NCBI GenBank assembly: GCA_900474095.1
Contig: UCOA01000081.1
Span: forward strand, 1 to 32,007
Length of the DNA stretch: 32,007 nucleotides
Source: Hyphomicrobiales bacterium
GTDB taxonomy: Bacteria; Pseudomonadota; Alphaproteobacteria; Rhizobiales; Rhizobiaceae
Reading direction: 5' to 3'
Of the stretch, positions 1 to 9,515 are shown piece by piece; position 1 is the first letter of the stretch, and each line of letters begins with the position of its first letter. Under the pieces are notes generated by a model, which saw only the letters and a program-made list of their open reading frames with translations, was not told where the DNA came from and made no database searches. A program made the translations under genes and the position numbers.

Positions 1-545
1 GCGGCCTGGTCCGTGGTGAGCGCGGCGACATTGTCCGTCGACAGTCCCGAGATAGCCTTCGCGCTGATCGCGGCGATTTCGGCGGTCGAGAAGGTTGCGA
101 TATCATCCGTCGAGAGAGCCGCGATATCGGCCGAATCCAAGGCGCCGATCTGTGCGGAGGTCAAAGCCTCCACCTGGGCGGATGTGAAAGCGCTGATCTG
201 TGCGGAAGTCAGAGCGCTGATTACCTTCGCGTTCAGGGCTGCGATCTGGTCGGTCGTGAGCGCTGCGACATTGTCGGTGGTCAGAGCCGCGAGTTGGGTC
301 GAGCCCAGCGCGCCTATCTGCGAGGTCGTCAATGAAGCGATCTGCGCCGAGGTCAGGGCCGTGACCTGGCTTGCCTTCAGCGCCGCGACCTGGCTCGTCG
401 TCAGGGCAACGGCCTGGTCAGTGGTGAGCGCTGCGATGCTGTCGGTGGACAGTCCCGGCAGAGCCTTTGCGCTAATTGCCGCGATTTCGGCGGTCGAGAA
501 CGTTGCGATATCTTCCGTGGTCAAAGCCGCGACCGCAGACGAGCT
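1..545. repeat. 408-bp higher-order direct repeat inside the octapeptide gene
   Basis: DNA from about 13 to 180 closely matches DNA from about 421 to 588, an offset of 408 bases = 136 residues = 17 octads. At protein level octads 14-20 correspond to octads 31-37: EDIATFST matches DDIATFST, AEIAAISA is identical, and KALPGLST matches KAISGLST. This indicates that the array grew at least once by duplicating a block of 17 octads, not only by single-unit slippage. Confidence 0.7.
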
Positions 546-905
546 CAAGGCGCCGACCTGCGAGGAGGTCAAGGCTTCGACCTGATCACTGGTCAGCCCT
601 GCGATCTGGGCGGAGTAGAGGGCTGCGACCTGCGCCGTGCCGAGGCTTCCGACAGTCGACGTGGCCAGCATCGCCAATTGGTCGAGGCTGAGGCCCTTGA
701 TCGCGGACGCCGATACGGCACTCACCTGCTCGGTCGTGAGGGTGGCGATATCCTCTGTCTGCAAAGCGGCGATCTGGGCCGAGGAAAGCACCTTGATCTG
801 CGTCGTGGTCAGTGCCGCGACGTCGCTTGTGGTCAGAGCAGTAATCGCTGCGGTGGATAGGGCCTTGATCTGGCTGACGGAAAGAGAAGCAATAATCGAG
901 GTCAT
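1..905 (-). CDS. Octapeptide-repeat protein, partial (C-terminus outside window)
   Basis: Reading the minus strand from the ATG at 905 gives 301 codons with no stop before the window edge. After Met-Thr the whole visible protein is tandem octapeptides: 37 complete units without one register slip. Units look like SQIKALST, AQIAALQT, DNVAALTT; consensus x-[QDN]-[IV]-x-A-L-[ST]-[ST], so hydrophobic residues fall at positions 3 and 6 and Ser/Thr at 7 and 8. There is no Cys, no aromatic core and no recognisable signal peptide at the N-terminus; secretion, if any, would need a C-terminal signal outside the window. A weak purine run (aaaagg) lies about 12 bases upstream. The long plus-strand frames here are shadows. 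Similar octad-rich proteins occur in rhizobia but I know no established function. It is transcribed away from the glycosyltransferase cluster at 1560-6151, which suggests it may be a substrate of those enzymes (inference). Confidence 0.85.
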   Translation of the reverse strand, partial: MTSIIASLSVSQIKALSTAAITALTTSDVAALTTTQIKVLSSAQIAALQTEDIATLTTEQVSAVSASAIKGLSLDQLAMLATSTVGSLGTAQVAALYSAQIAGLTSDQVEALTSSQVGALSSSAVAALTTEDIATFSTAEIAAISAKALPGLSTDSIAALTTDQAVALTTSQVAALKASQVTALTSAQIASLTTSQIGALGSTQLAALTTDNVAALTTDQIAALNAKVISALTSAQISAFTSAQVEALTSAQIGALDSADIAALSTDDIATFSTAEIAAISAKAISGLSTDNVAALTTDQA

Positions 906-1559
906 AGAAGCGCGCCTTTTATGTTGACCGATGGCAAATGTCATTCCCTGCCGCAGACCACGCCAAAAGACTTGCAATGGGTCTTCGCCGCAGCCTCAAG
1001 CGCCCTGCGCCTGTTGCCGGCACTATCATCTGGTTGGACGCCTCAATCGGCATCGACCATTCGAGCGCCTGTCGGTAGGAAATAATGTTACGAGGAACAT
1101 GGCTCGCAGGAGCCGGCGCGTTGAAGTGCTTCATGCACCAGAGCGTGTGACCGCCCTGACTCCTACGCCTGTCGACGTGAACGCCTCGCCATGGCAAGAC
1201 CGGTTCACGGAGATCTGCCGTCAACACATCCGCGATGTGCCGTCTTCAGCAGAAGTCTTGCATAAATGACTATCCGGGAGTGTTTAATATAGAGTTAACA
1301 AATGCTGTACGTGCGTTCTTAAATCCTCAAACATGTTCGACTTTAGAACGCCCAGAAGGCGAACAATCGGGAAATTTGACCGGTTGCGATCGACCTGTCT
1401 CGCAATGCCAGCCCGCGAGGGTCAGAAACATCGCGCTAATTTAGGAGCACCGGCACGATATCGCAAAACGACAAGCCCAAAGCAAGCTAGCGCCGATAAA
1501 GGAAGATAGCGCATTCGTGCATAGTCTCAACTCCGGCCGTCAGGCCTTCTGCTCGTGGG
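906..1559. other. Intergenic region between divergent octad gene and GT41 gene
   Basis: A 654-bp stretch between two divergently transcribed genes, so it should hold promoters for both. The part from about 1265 to 1335 is clearly richer in A+T than its surroundings (runs such as tttaatatagagttaacaaa), as expected for a promoter region. The short overlapping frames on both strands lack good ribosome sites and resemble no family I know. No convincing sigma-70 pair could be fixed by eye. Confidence 0.5.
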
Positions 1560-3611
1560 ATGTCCATGTTCATCAATAACGCAATCGTTGCAGACGCTGT
1601 TTCGGAGTTCGCCGTCTTGTTGGAGCGGGCGCGAAATCAACACCTGCCCCTGACCGAGTTGTTTCAGAGAGCGGAAAGCCTGAACGCCGCCGCACAAATG
1701 GCGCAAGCCGCCGAGCTCTACAAGGCCTGGATCGCATTCAACGACGCTAATCCTCTGCTGCAATTCGCTTATTTCAATTATTCGGTGACCTTGCGGCAGA
1801 TGGGGGATGTTGCCGGCTCGATCCACGCATTGCGTGCCTGTCTGAAGCTGGATCCGCGGTTTGGGCAGGCGCATATCAATCTCGGCCGTGCGCTGGAAGA
1901 CTGCGGTCTGACCAGTCAGGCTGTCCAACAATGGCGAAGTTTCGCGGAGGCGACGGCCGAGGTCACGGCCGGAACGCTAGGCCATCGCCTGATGATCCTC
2001 CAGCACATCGGTCGCGTTCTGGAGGGCGCGGGTCTGTTGGAAGAAGCCGAAACAGCTTTGTGGCAGGCAATCGAGTTGCGGCCCGACAAGACCGAGGCGG
2101 GGCAGCATTGGACGTCCTTGCGGCAGCGCCAGTGCAAGTGGCCCGCTTTGGTCGCGTCTGAGCATGTTTCAGCCAAGCAACTGCTGGACGCGATGTCGCC
2201 CCTGACGCTTGCCTGTCATGCAGACGACCCCCTCTTCCAGCTCGCCAAGGCCTATCGCTACAACAATTCACTCATCGGACGGCCCGATCTCGGCGGCTTC
2301 CCGCGCAAGGCACCGCAGCGGAAATCGGAAACCGGACAACGCTTGCGCGTCGGCTATGTCTCCTCGGATCTACGTGATCATGCAGTCGGTTTTGCGCTCA
2401 GAGAAGTTCTCGAACTGCACGACAAGGGCAGCGTCGAAATCTTTGTCTATTACTGCGGCGAACCGCGAACCAACGATGCGACGCAGGAGCGGATCAAAAA
2501 CGCCGTCGATTGCTGGCGCGACATCACAACGCTCGGCGATATCGAGGCGGCAAGGCAAATCGCCGCTGACGACATCGACATTCTCGTCGATGTCAATGGT
2601 TACACCAAACATGCGAGGACAAAGATCTTCGCATACCGGCCGGCGCCGGTCATCGTCAACTTCTGTGGCTATCCGGGCTCCATGGGCAGTCCGTTTCATC
2701 AATACATGATCGCGGACGAGCACATCGTGCCGCACGACAACGAAATCTATTACACCGAAAAGGTCTTGCGGATACCCTGCAACCAGCCTCTCGACCGCAA
2801 ACGGCTGATCGCCGCGCAGCCGGGCCGCGCGGAGGCCGGTTTGCCGAAGGACGCATTCGTCTACGCCTGTTTCAACGGCATGCAGAAAATCACCGCCGGT
2901 TGCTTTGCGCGCTGGATGAGCATTCTTTCCGCGACACCCGGCAGCGTGCTGTGGCTGCTTGTGGGGGACGAGTCCGTCAACCAGCGCCTCCGACAGGCGG
3001 CCGAGCAAAGCGGTGTCGCGCCCGAGCGGCTCATTTTTGCCCCCAAGGCGGCCAACCCGAACCATCTCGCACGCATCGGCCTGGCTGATCTGTTTCTGGA
3101 CACGTTCCCCTACGGGGCGCATTCGACGGCGGCGGACGCTATCACCATGGGCTTGCCGGTCCTGACCATCCCCGGCAAGAGCTTCGCCTCGCGCTTCTGC
3201 GGCAGCATCATCGCGGCCGCTGGCGTGCCGGAGCTGGCTTGCGCCACGCCGGAGGAATACGTGCAGCGCGCCATAGCGTTTGCAGGCAATCGAAAGAGCC
3301 TCGCGGCCATTCGGGAGTCGTTGCTACGCCAGCGCGAGACCAGCGTATTGCGCGACATTCCGGCCACTGTGCGCCGCCTCGAACAATTGTTCTGGCAGAT
3401 GCAGGGCGAATGCGAGCGTGGCGAAACACCGGTACCGGATCTGCGGAATCTCGACGTGTATTACGAGATCGGCGCCGAGATCGTTAGGGAGAATGTCGAA
3501 TTCGAGGACGATGACGCCTACAGGCAGCGATACATCGAAAAACTGGCCCGGTGGCACGACTATGCTCCGCTTGCGCGCGATTGCCGCCTGTGGCCAGAGC
3601 CGAAGGTTTAA
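1560..3611 (+). CDS. TPR-containing GT41 (SPINDLY/OGT-like) protein glycosyltransferase
   Basis: 683 residues. Residues about 40-170 form TPR-like helical repeats (pattern as in AHINLGRALEDCGLTSQA). From about residue 262 a GT41 catalytic region follows: the GYVSSDLRDHAVGF motif places His274 where OGT has its conserved catalytic-region histidine, Lys443 in FNGMQKITAGCFARW matches the UDP-contacting lysine, and DTFPYGAHSTAADAITMGLP followed by LTIPGKSFASR is the UDP-sugar binding signature. Known members are soluble cytoplasmic enzymes that move GlcNAc, fucose or glucose from nucleotide sugars to Ser/Thr (or Asn) of proteins; the TPRs hold the acceptor. No signal peptide or membrane segment. 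Start ATG 1560 has only a weak purine stretch upstream; ATG 1566 is an alternative. First gene of a likely three-gene cluster (39 bases to the next). Donor and acceptor cannot be read from the sequence. Confidence 0.92.
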   Translation: MSMFINNAIVADAVSEFAVLLERARNQHLPLTELFQRAESLNAAAQMAQAAELYKAWIAFNDANPLLQFAYFNYSVTLRQMGDVAGSIHALRACLKLDPRFGQAHINLGRALEDCGLTSQAVQQWRSFAEATAEVTAGTLGHRLMILQHIGRVLEGAGLLEEAETALWQAIELRPDKTEAGQHWTSLRQRQCKWPALVASEHVSAKQLLDAMSPLTLACHADDPLFQLAKAYRYNNSLIGRPDLGGFPRKAPQRKSETGQRLRVGYVSSDLRDHAVGFALREVLELHDKGSVEIFVYYCGEPRTNDATQERIKNAVDCWRDITTLGDIEAARQIAADDIDILVDVNGYTKHARTKIFAYRPAPVIVNFCGYPGSMGSPFHQYMIADEHIVPHDNEIYYTEKVLRIPCNQPLDRKRLIAAQPGRAEAGLPKDAFVYACFNGMQKITAGCFARWMSILSATPGSVLWLLVGDESVNQRLRQAAEQSGVAPERLIFAPKAANPNHLARIGLADLFLDTFPYGAHSTAADAITMGLPVLTIPGKSFASRFCGSIIAAAGVPELACATPEEYVQRAIAFAGNRKSLAAIRESLLRQRETSVLRDIPATVRRLEQLFWQMQGECERGETPVPDLRNLDVYYEIGAEIVRENVEFEDDDAYRQRYIEKLARWHDYAPLARDCRLWPEPKV

Positions 3612-3650
3612 GAAACATGTGCGGTACCAATTGTAGACGGCGAGGATAGT

Positions 3651-4904
3651 ATGGTTCCTGTTGTACTTGTCACATTTGCTGGCAGACAAAAAAGAATGGA
3701 CATCCTGACACAATATATCCGCAAGGCGATGGATGTCGGGATCATAGACGAATGGCACGTATGGGATTTCACGCGTTCCCCCGAGGATCATGACTGGGTT
3801 ACGCGTGAATTCGGTCCGGTTCGCTATATGGGATCCACAGCACCCTACCAATTAAAGGGAACGGTCGCGCCTCATTCTTCATTCCGGACAAGCGCAGCGA
3901 TCACAAACGACCTTCATATCGCTGTTGTTCCGGATGATGATAGTGACGACTATTTTGAACTGGTCATTGGTGGCTGGAACAATAAACACTCTGTTCTGCG
4001 GAGACTTCCGCGTAGCGAATTGAAGAGTTTCGATCGCACAAATGCACCGGCCATCTGGAGCAGATCGACTCCCGGCATTCTTTCGCCAGGCCGGCCGAAT
4101 CAGGTCGTTCTCAACATCGACGCAGCCGGTGTTCCGGGACTGCGCGTAAACGATGTGACGATCGGCAAGTGGTCCGAACTGAACTGGGGCTCTGGGGCAT
4201 CGGTCATGGTCCGCGGCGGATGGGGCGCCGATCTGGAGCTCTGCGATGTGCGCGACCGCGTCCAACGATTTGTCGGCAACCCTAATGAACAACTGCCGTA
4301 TTGGCAGGCGTATGACTATTATGCGAGAAGACTACAGGAGTATTCGAACACGATATTTCTGAAATGCGACGACGATATTGTTTACATGGACATAGAAAAG
4401 CTGGACGAATTCATTGAATTCAGAAGGGCTCACCCGAATTATTTCGTCGTTTCGGCGAATGTCGTGAACAATGGCGTCTGCGCGTACTGGCAGCAAGTGG
4501 CGGGATCACTTTCCGATCACCTCGGCCATTTTGAGCGTCCGCCAGGCGGGTTCGGCGGAAGTTTATGGCAAAGTGCTGCGCGCGCCACCGAACTTCACGA
4601 TTTCTTCCTGCAAACGGATGACAAGCGGCTGCCCTTGCCGAGCGAGGTCATCGAGTGGACGGAACGCCAATCGATCAATTTCATATCTTGGCTCGGAAGA
4701 GACTTGGTGCACATGGCACTGCCGAAAGGTGACGACGAGCATGCCCTGACGGTCGACTTGCCGGCGCTCCTCGAGCGACCGACCGCGATCTATTCGGATT
4801 TCACCGTAAGTCATCTGAGTTTTGGGCCGCAGGAGCAAGGACTGGATCTGGATCGCCTGATCGATGCCTATGGCGAACTTATGCGCACGAGACTGTCATT
4901 GTAG
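3651..4904 (+). CDS. Putative GT-A-type glycosyltransferase with inserted FAMeT-like domain
   Basis: 417 residues, ribosome site gcgagga ahead of ATG 3651. Residues 1-60 begin like a nucleotide-sugar enzyme (MVPVVLVTFAGRQKRM). About 75-198 resemble the farnesoic-acid O-methyltransferase-type domain (FAMeT, PF12248): F78, DLHIAV 88-92, DDYFELVIGGWNNKHSVLRR 99-118, TPGIL 140-144 and the closing GGWGADLEL 189-197. The second half resumes glycosyltransferase character: LPYWQAYDYYARRL 215-228, FLKCDDDIVYMD 236-247 with an acidic triad at 240-242 (probable metal/nucleotide-sugar site), and GGFGGSLW 299-306. No membrane segments. In animals the FAMeT domain is often not a methyltransferase and is thought to bind carbohydrate or act as an accessory module; that it binds sugar or acceptor here is inference. 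Lying between a GT41 enzyme and Glf suggests a role in the same glycan, perhaps transfer of galactofuranose. Confidence 0.72.
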   Translation: MVPVVLVTFAGRQKRMDILTQYIRKAMDVGIIDEWHVWDFTRSPEDHDWVTREFGPVRYMGSTAPYQLKGTVAPHSSFRTSAAITNDLHIAVVPDDDSDDYFELVIGGWNNKHSVLRRLPRSELKSFDRTNAPAIWSRSTPGILSPGRPNQVVLNIDAAGVPGLRVNDVTIGKWSELNWGSGASVMVRGGWGADLELCDVRDRVQRFVGNPNEQLPYWQAYDYYARRLQEYSNTIFLKCDDDIVYMDIEKLDEFIEFRRAHPNYFVVSANVVNNGVCAYWQQVAGSLSDHLGHFERPPGGFGGSLWQSAARATELHDFFLQTDDKRLPLPSEVIEWTERQSINFISWLGRDLVHMALPKGDDEHALTVDLPALLERPTAIYSDFTVSHLSFGPQEQGLDLDRLIDAYGELMRTRLSL

Positions 4905-4981
4905 ATCAATCCACGGCTCTCCCAGAGCGGGAGAGCATAACGGCCGCAGCTTGCAAATCTGCATGGCGAAACACGAGATAG

Positions 4982-6151
<1,170 letters not shown>

Positions 6152-6418
6152 CAGGACTCGAAGCCAATCTTCGTGAAACTTTGTTTTGGTCGATCAGGAC
6201 AGGATCGGGAACGGTGGGCTGACCCGTCGAATTCCGATAGAACCCAGATAATTGAAGGTGCAGCGCCCAAACAGGTCCGTGCTGCCACGGAACCGGGGCC
6301 GCGCGTCCGCTTGGATCAGCCCTCCGGGGCAAGCTTTTAGCTGATCAACATGAGTTGAGTTCTCCGAACGGCGCCTATCGCATTACAGTCGTCTGCATGG
6401 CCACGGAGGATCTTGCGT
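6152..6418. other. Intergenic region between glf and S10 peptidase gene
   Basis: About 270 bases with short frames on both strands that carry no motif I recognise. It must contain the peptidase promoter, but no clear -35/-10 pair or terminator was picked out. Confidence 0.4.
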
Positions 6419-7924
6419 GTGTTTTACATTTCCCAAATTGTCGCGCTGTTGTTTGCGCTTCTCGCCACGTCAGCGTCGGCACAGAAGCTGGACGATCGTC
6501 TGTCGCTGGAGCAAAGCGCACCGGGCGGAATTTTCAGCCTCATCCCGCCGGACTCCGTCACTCAGCATGGTCTGACGCTCAGTACTGGAATGCTGCCCTA
6601 CACTGCGACAGCAGGCACTCTCGACCTATTGGGGCAAAACGGTGAACGCTCCGCCAAAATCTACTATACCGCCTATGTCGCGAACGATCGCCCTAAAGAC
6701 CGCCCGCTGACGTTCGTGTTCAACGGCGGGCCAGGCGCTGCTTCGGCCTATCTTCATCTCGGTCTGGTCGGTCCACGCGTGCTTGAGTTCGGCGAACGTC
6801 AGGACGATGCCACGCAGCCAACTCTCCACGACAACCCGGATAGCTGGCTGGCGTTCACCGATCTCGTCCTGATCGATCCCATCGGGACCGGCTGGAGCCG
6901 TGCGGCTAGCAACGATATTGCCACAGGCTTCTACGGGATACGACGGGACGCCGAGAGCCTCGCCAAGGTCATCGCCCTCTATGCGCAGAAGAACGGACGC
7001 GTGCCTTCTCCGAAATATCTCGTCGGTGAAAGTTACGGCGGATTTCGCGCCCTGAAGGTCGCGTCGGCCCTTAAAGACATCCAGGGCATGCTTGTTTCAG
7101 GCATCGTCATGGTCTCACCGATGATCGAGGGCCGATTTCTGTGGAGCGCTCGTGACGATCCACTCACCGCTGCCCTACGCTTGCCCTCACTTTCCGCTGC
7201 CGAGCTTGAGAGGAAGAACAAATTCGATCAGAACCTTGTGATGGAGACCGAACGTTTTGCCATGACCGACTATCTTGCGTCGCTCGCAGGTCCTTCTCCT
7301 CAAGGAGCTCTAGCCGATGCGCTCTACTCTCGCGTCTCGGCGCTGACGGGTATCCCGAAGGACGCAGTCCGGCAGACACGCGGCTTCATCGGCGACACCT
7401 ACAAGAAGAAATCGGCGGGAGATAGCCGGGTCGTCAGTCCCTATGATGCGGGACATTCGGTGGTCGATGCCTATCCGGAAGCTGCCGCCGACCAGAACGA
7501 AGATCCGGTGCTCGATGGCTATACGCGGGCTTACGGAGCTGCTTTTACCGCTTACGCCCGTGATGACCTCGCCTTTAAAACCGATATGACCTACACCCTG
7601 CTGAACGACGATGTGAACCGCCGCTGGGAGTGGAAAAGCGATCGAGGGGGCGACAGCCGCATGACAGCTACCGCAGTGTCCGATATGCGCGACCTCCTAT
7701 CGGTGATTCCCCAGTTTCGGGTGATGGTGGCGCATGGATACAGCGACGTGCTGACACCCTACGGCTTTAGCAAGTACGTTCTCGACCATTTGCCGCGTGA
7801 TCTTGCCGCGAACCGGGTGGAGCTTAAACTCTATCGGGGCGGACATATGTTTTACACGGCGCCGGCATCACGGGCTGGATTCTCGTGGGATGCCCACGGT
7901 TTCTTTCAAAAGCACCAGAACTGA
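6419..7924 (+). CDS. Secreted S10-like serine carboxypeptidase family protein
   Basis: 501 residues from GTG 6419. That start is chosen because ggagga (6405-6410) lies 8 bases upstream; the TTG at 6413 sits too close to it. Residues 1-22 form a clean signal peptide ending ATSASAQ, so the product is exported. Catalytic features of the S10 alpha/beta-hydrolase family: oxyanion-region FNGGPG at 101-106, LIDPIGTGWS downstream, nucleophile Ser205 in VGESYGG, Asp443 in HGYSDVLTPYG, and His476 in RGGHMFYT. Length is about that of bacterial S10-like proteins. It would release C-terminal amino acids from peptides in the periplasm, or act as a related esterase. It stands alone: 267 bases from glf upstream and decayed DNA downstream. 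Confidence 0.88.
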   Translation: MFYISQIVALLFALLATSASAQKLDDRLSLEQSAPGGIFSLIPPDSVTQHGLTLSTGMLPYTATAGTLDLLGQNGERSAKIYYTAYVANDRPKDRPLTFVFNGGPGAASAYLHLGLVGPRVLEFGERQDDATQPTLHDNPDSWLAFTDLVLIDPIGTGWSRAASNDIATGFYGIRRDAESLAKVIALYAQKNGRVPSPKYLVGESYGGFRALKVASALKDIQGMLVSGIVMVSPMIEGRFLWSARDDPLTAALRLPSLSAAELERKNKFDQNLVMETERFAMTDYLASLAGPSPQGALADALYSRVSALTGIPKDAVRQTRGFIGDTYKKKSAGDSRVVSPYDAGHSVVDAYPEAAADQNEDPVLDGYTRAYGAAFTAYARDDLAFKTDMTYTLLNDDVNRRWEWKSDRGGDSRMTATAVSDMRDLLSVIPQFRVMVAHGYSDVLTPYGFSKYVLDHLPRDLAANRVELKLYRGGHMFYTAPASRAGFSWDAHGFFQKHQN

Positions 7925-8097
7925 CAAGAATCCATAGGGCTTGCGGTCAGGGACGTGAGGATGCGGCGAATATCCTGAGGCGTGAACGGTTTTAGCTGGA
8001 CATCCGGCGCGGGCAAGAAATCCGCGGCCGACCAGCGTATCGTTTCGGCAGGGAAAGCCCCTAGGCTGCCTTCCCTCCTCCGCCTCATCGAGGAGGA

Positions 8098-8528
8098 TCA
8101 CGCGAAAAGTGCACGCAGGCGTGCCCAGATTCCCGCCGTCTGATCAACATGTTTTGCCCTGATATAACGCGCCGTCTTTGCCGCGCTTACCGTCGTGCCG
8201 AAATGACAGAAGCAAACGATGTCGTGCAACTGGTCGTCGGAGAGTTGAAAAACCGCCTCGCCTCCTCGTAAGTGTCGTTCTCCAACCCGGCGGCCCGAAG
8301 CAAAGGATGATCGAAGGCGACCGAAAGGGCCGAATTGTCGCAATGCAGTGCCGCTCGCACCCTGGCCGGCTGATATTCCGTCTCACGCAACGTCGAGAGT
8401 ACCCGGCGTGGATCAGCCTCGAGAAGGTCCACCCAGCGTTGGAGGCGCTTATCGCGCGGCAGGATCTGAGGGAAATCCTGGCCAATCCTGGCAAGGGTCA
8501 GCAGTTGGTCAAGGTCGTGATGCTTCAT
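8098..8528 (-). pseudogene. Frameshifted conserved hypothetical gene
   Basis: A start ATG at 8528 with an ideal ribosome site (ggagga) opens a frame beginning [19 protein letters not shown]. It continues through [20 protein letters not shown] and [19 protein letters not shown], then runs out of register near 8260. The sensible continuation ([20 protein letters not shown], ending WARLRALFA, stop at 8098) is in a neighbouring frame, so one small indel at the gag-gag-gcg-ag run would restore about 143 residues. Rhizobial genomes carry short proteins of this look; I cannot name a function. A shorter, more decayed copy lies at 9179-9260. Confidence 0.6.
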
Positions 8529-8559
8529 ATCGTCCTCCCGACGAGTGACGCTTGCTAAC

Positions 8560-8790
8560 ATGGCCGCGATCGGCAGCACGTAGCGGTCGAGGGCAGGCGT
8601 GACGAGCTTCAACCCCTCGACGGCAGATATCACCGACAGCGCTGGCGTTATCATCGCGTCACCGATGAAGAGTGCCGCGCCGACAAGGCCGGCGAAGAAC
8701 AGCCCCGGCATATATCGACCGGTCTTCATCAGCAGCGCTAGCAGCGACAGTGTTCCGCCCTCGCGGTCATTGTCGGCCCGCAACAGAAAC
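8560..8790 (-). pseudogene. Internal fragment of a KUP-family potassium transporter
   Basis: Minus-strand translation over this stretch reads [20 protein letters not shown], then [20 protein letters not shown] and [19 protein letters not shown], diagnostic for Kup (TrkD) K+ uptake permeases around transmembrane segments 2-4. Kup proteins are over 600 residues; only about 75 remain, with neither end. The open frame runs without a stop from 8861 into the following small gene, making an artificial chimera of 224 codons that should not be annotated as a functional protein. Confidence 0.8.
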
Positions 8791-8830
8791 AGCCCTACCA
8801 GCATCGAAATTCGCTGAGAGGTTCGGGCTT

Positions 8831-8886
8831 GGGAGCCGGCAGATTTTCCTCTTGAAAACAAAGGGATGGAAATCTGCCGGGCTCCC
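8831..8886. repeat. Imperfect inverted repeat, ~19-bp arms
   Basis: gggagccggcagattttcc at 8831-8849 is nearly the reverse complement of ggaaatctgccgggctccc at 8868-8886, leaving an 18-base loop. No T-run follows on either strand. It sits between the Kup scrap and the IS110 scrap, so it may be an insertion-sequence end or an extragenic palindrome. Confidence 0.6.
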
Positions 8887-8933
8887 GTACGGTATGAACG
8901 GAGTGAAAGTCTTTTCGCTTGTTTTCCGAGCCC

Positions 8934-9117
8934 ACTGTCGTCGAAGTCGGCGATGTCCGGCGTTTTGATAATCCTCGTCAGTTGATGACCTATCTGGATC
9001 TTGTGCCATCGGAAAGCTCAACGGGCGAACGGGTCAAGCGTGGGGGATCACCAAGGCAGGCAACACAAGGGCGCGTCGGGTTCTCATCGAAGGCGCCTGG
9101 GCATATCGCTTTCCCGT
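8934..9117 (+). pseudogene. IS110-family transposase C-terminal remnant
   Basis: Plus-strand translation gives [20 protein letters not shown] followed by [14 protein letters not shown], then, after a one-base frameshift near 9050, ITKAGNTRARRVLIEGAWAY RFP. This is the transposase_20 region of IS110/IS1111 transposases. N-terminal DEDD domain and terminal structures are absent, so it is a dead fragment. Confidence 0.8.
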
Positions 9118-9178
9118 CTCCTTCGAAACTGGGCAGGGTTCCGAGTTCACGAATGGCGCAGCAAACGGCGTCGACATG

Positions 9179-9260
9179 ATGTCGTGCAACTGGCCGTCGG
9201 AGAGCTGGTCGTTCCAACCCGGCGAACGGCTCAGCGCTGATCAGTTGTCGCGCAATCCCG
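9179..9260 (-). pseudogene. Decayed second copy of the 8098-8528 gene
   Basis: tgtcgtgcaactggccgtcg at 9180 matches, with one difference, tgtcgtgcaactggtcgtcg at 8220, and the match continues through gagagctgg/gagagttg and the ccgggttgga-aacgac stretch. On the minus strand it encodes LSDGQLHDIM against [10 protein letters not shown] in the first copy. Internal deletions and stops show that it is non-functional. Confidence 0.6.
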
Positions 9261-9515
9261 ACACGATGAAATCGAGGCGGCAAATCATCCTGAAGCAGGC
9301 CAGCAGCCGTTGAAGGTGTCATGCAAGAAGATCCCGAGTTGACGAGAATTCTGGGTGGGCCGACCGAGACGATCAAAGCTTCTGCGATCGCAGCGCCTCG
9401 TTAGCTCCAACAAAATGACGTTCAACAAAATGATTGTGCACCGCAGCAACAAAAGGGGGCAGTCGGACGTTGTCGTCGGCCAGCGCCATCCCGGCGATGC
9501 GACCAGGAGCCGACT
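9261..9515. other. Intergenic region upstream of PHB depolymerase gene
   Basis: No recognisable gene. It lies between decayed DNA and the depolymerase gene and should contain that gene's promoter. The ribosome site aggag at about 9506 precedes ATG 9516. Confidence 0.35.

Noticed and set aside
1-900. Repeats as a CRISPR array
   Set aside because: Repeat units are 24 bases, diverged and contiguous with no unique spacers; they encode protein octads.
13-927. Long plus-strand frames with alanine/valine-rich repeats
   Set aside because: They are shadows of the octapeptide gene on the minus strand, which has a stricter period and a proper start at 905.
919-1444. Short frames on both strands in the intergenic region
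   Set aside because: No ribosome sites, no motifs, and they overlap each other; more likely promoter DNA.
8990-9376. 128-codon minus-strand frame
   Set aside because: It runs antisense to the IS110 scrap and across the decayed gene copy; chance frame in GC-rich DNA.
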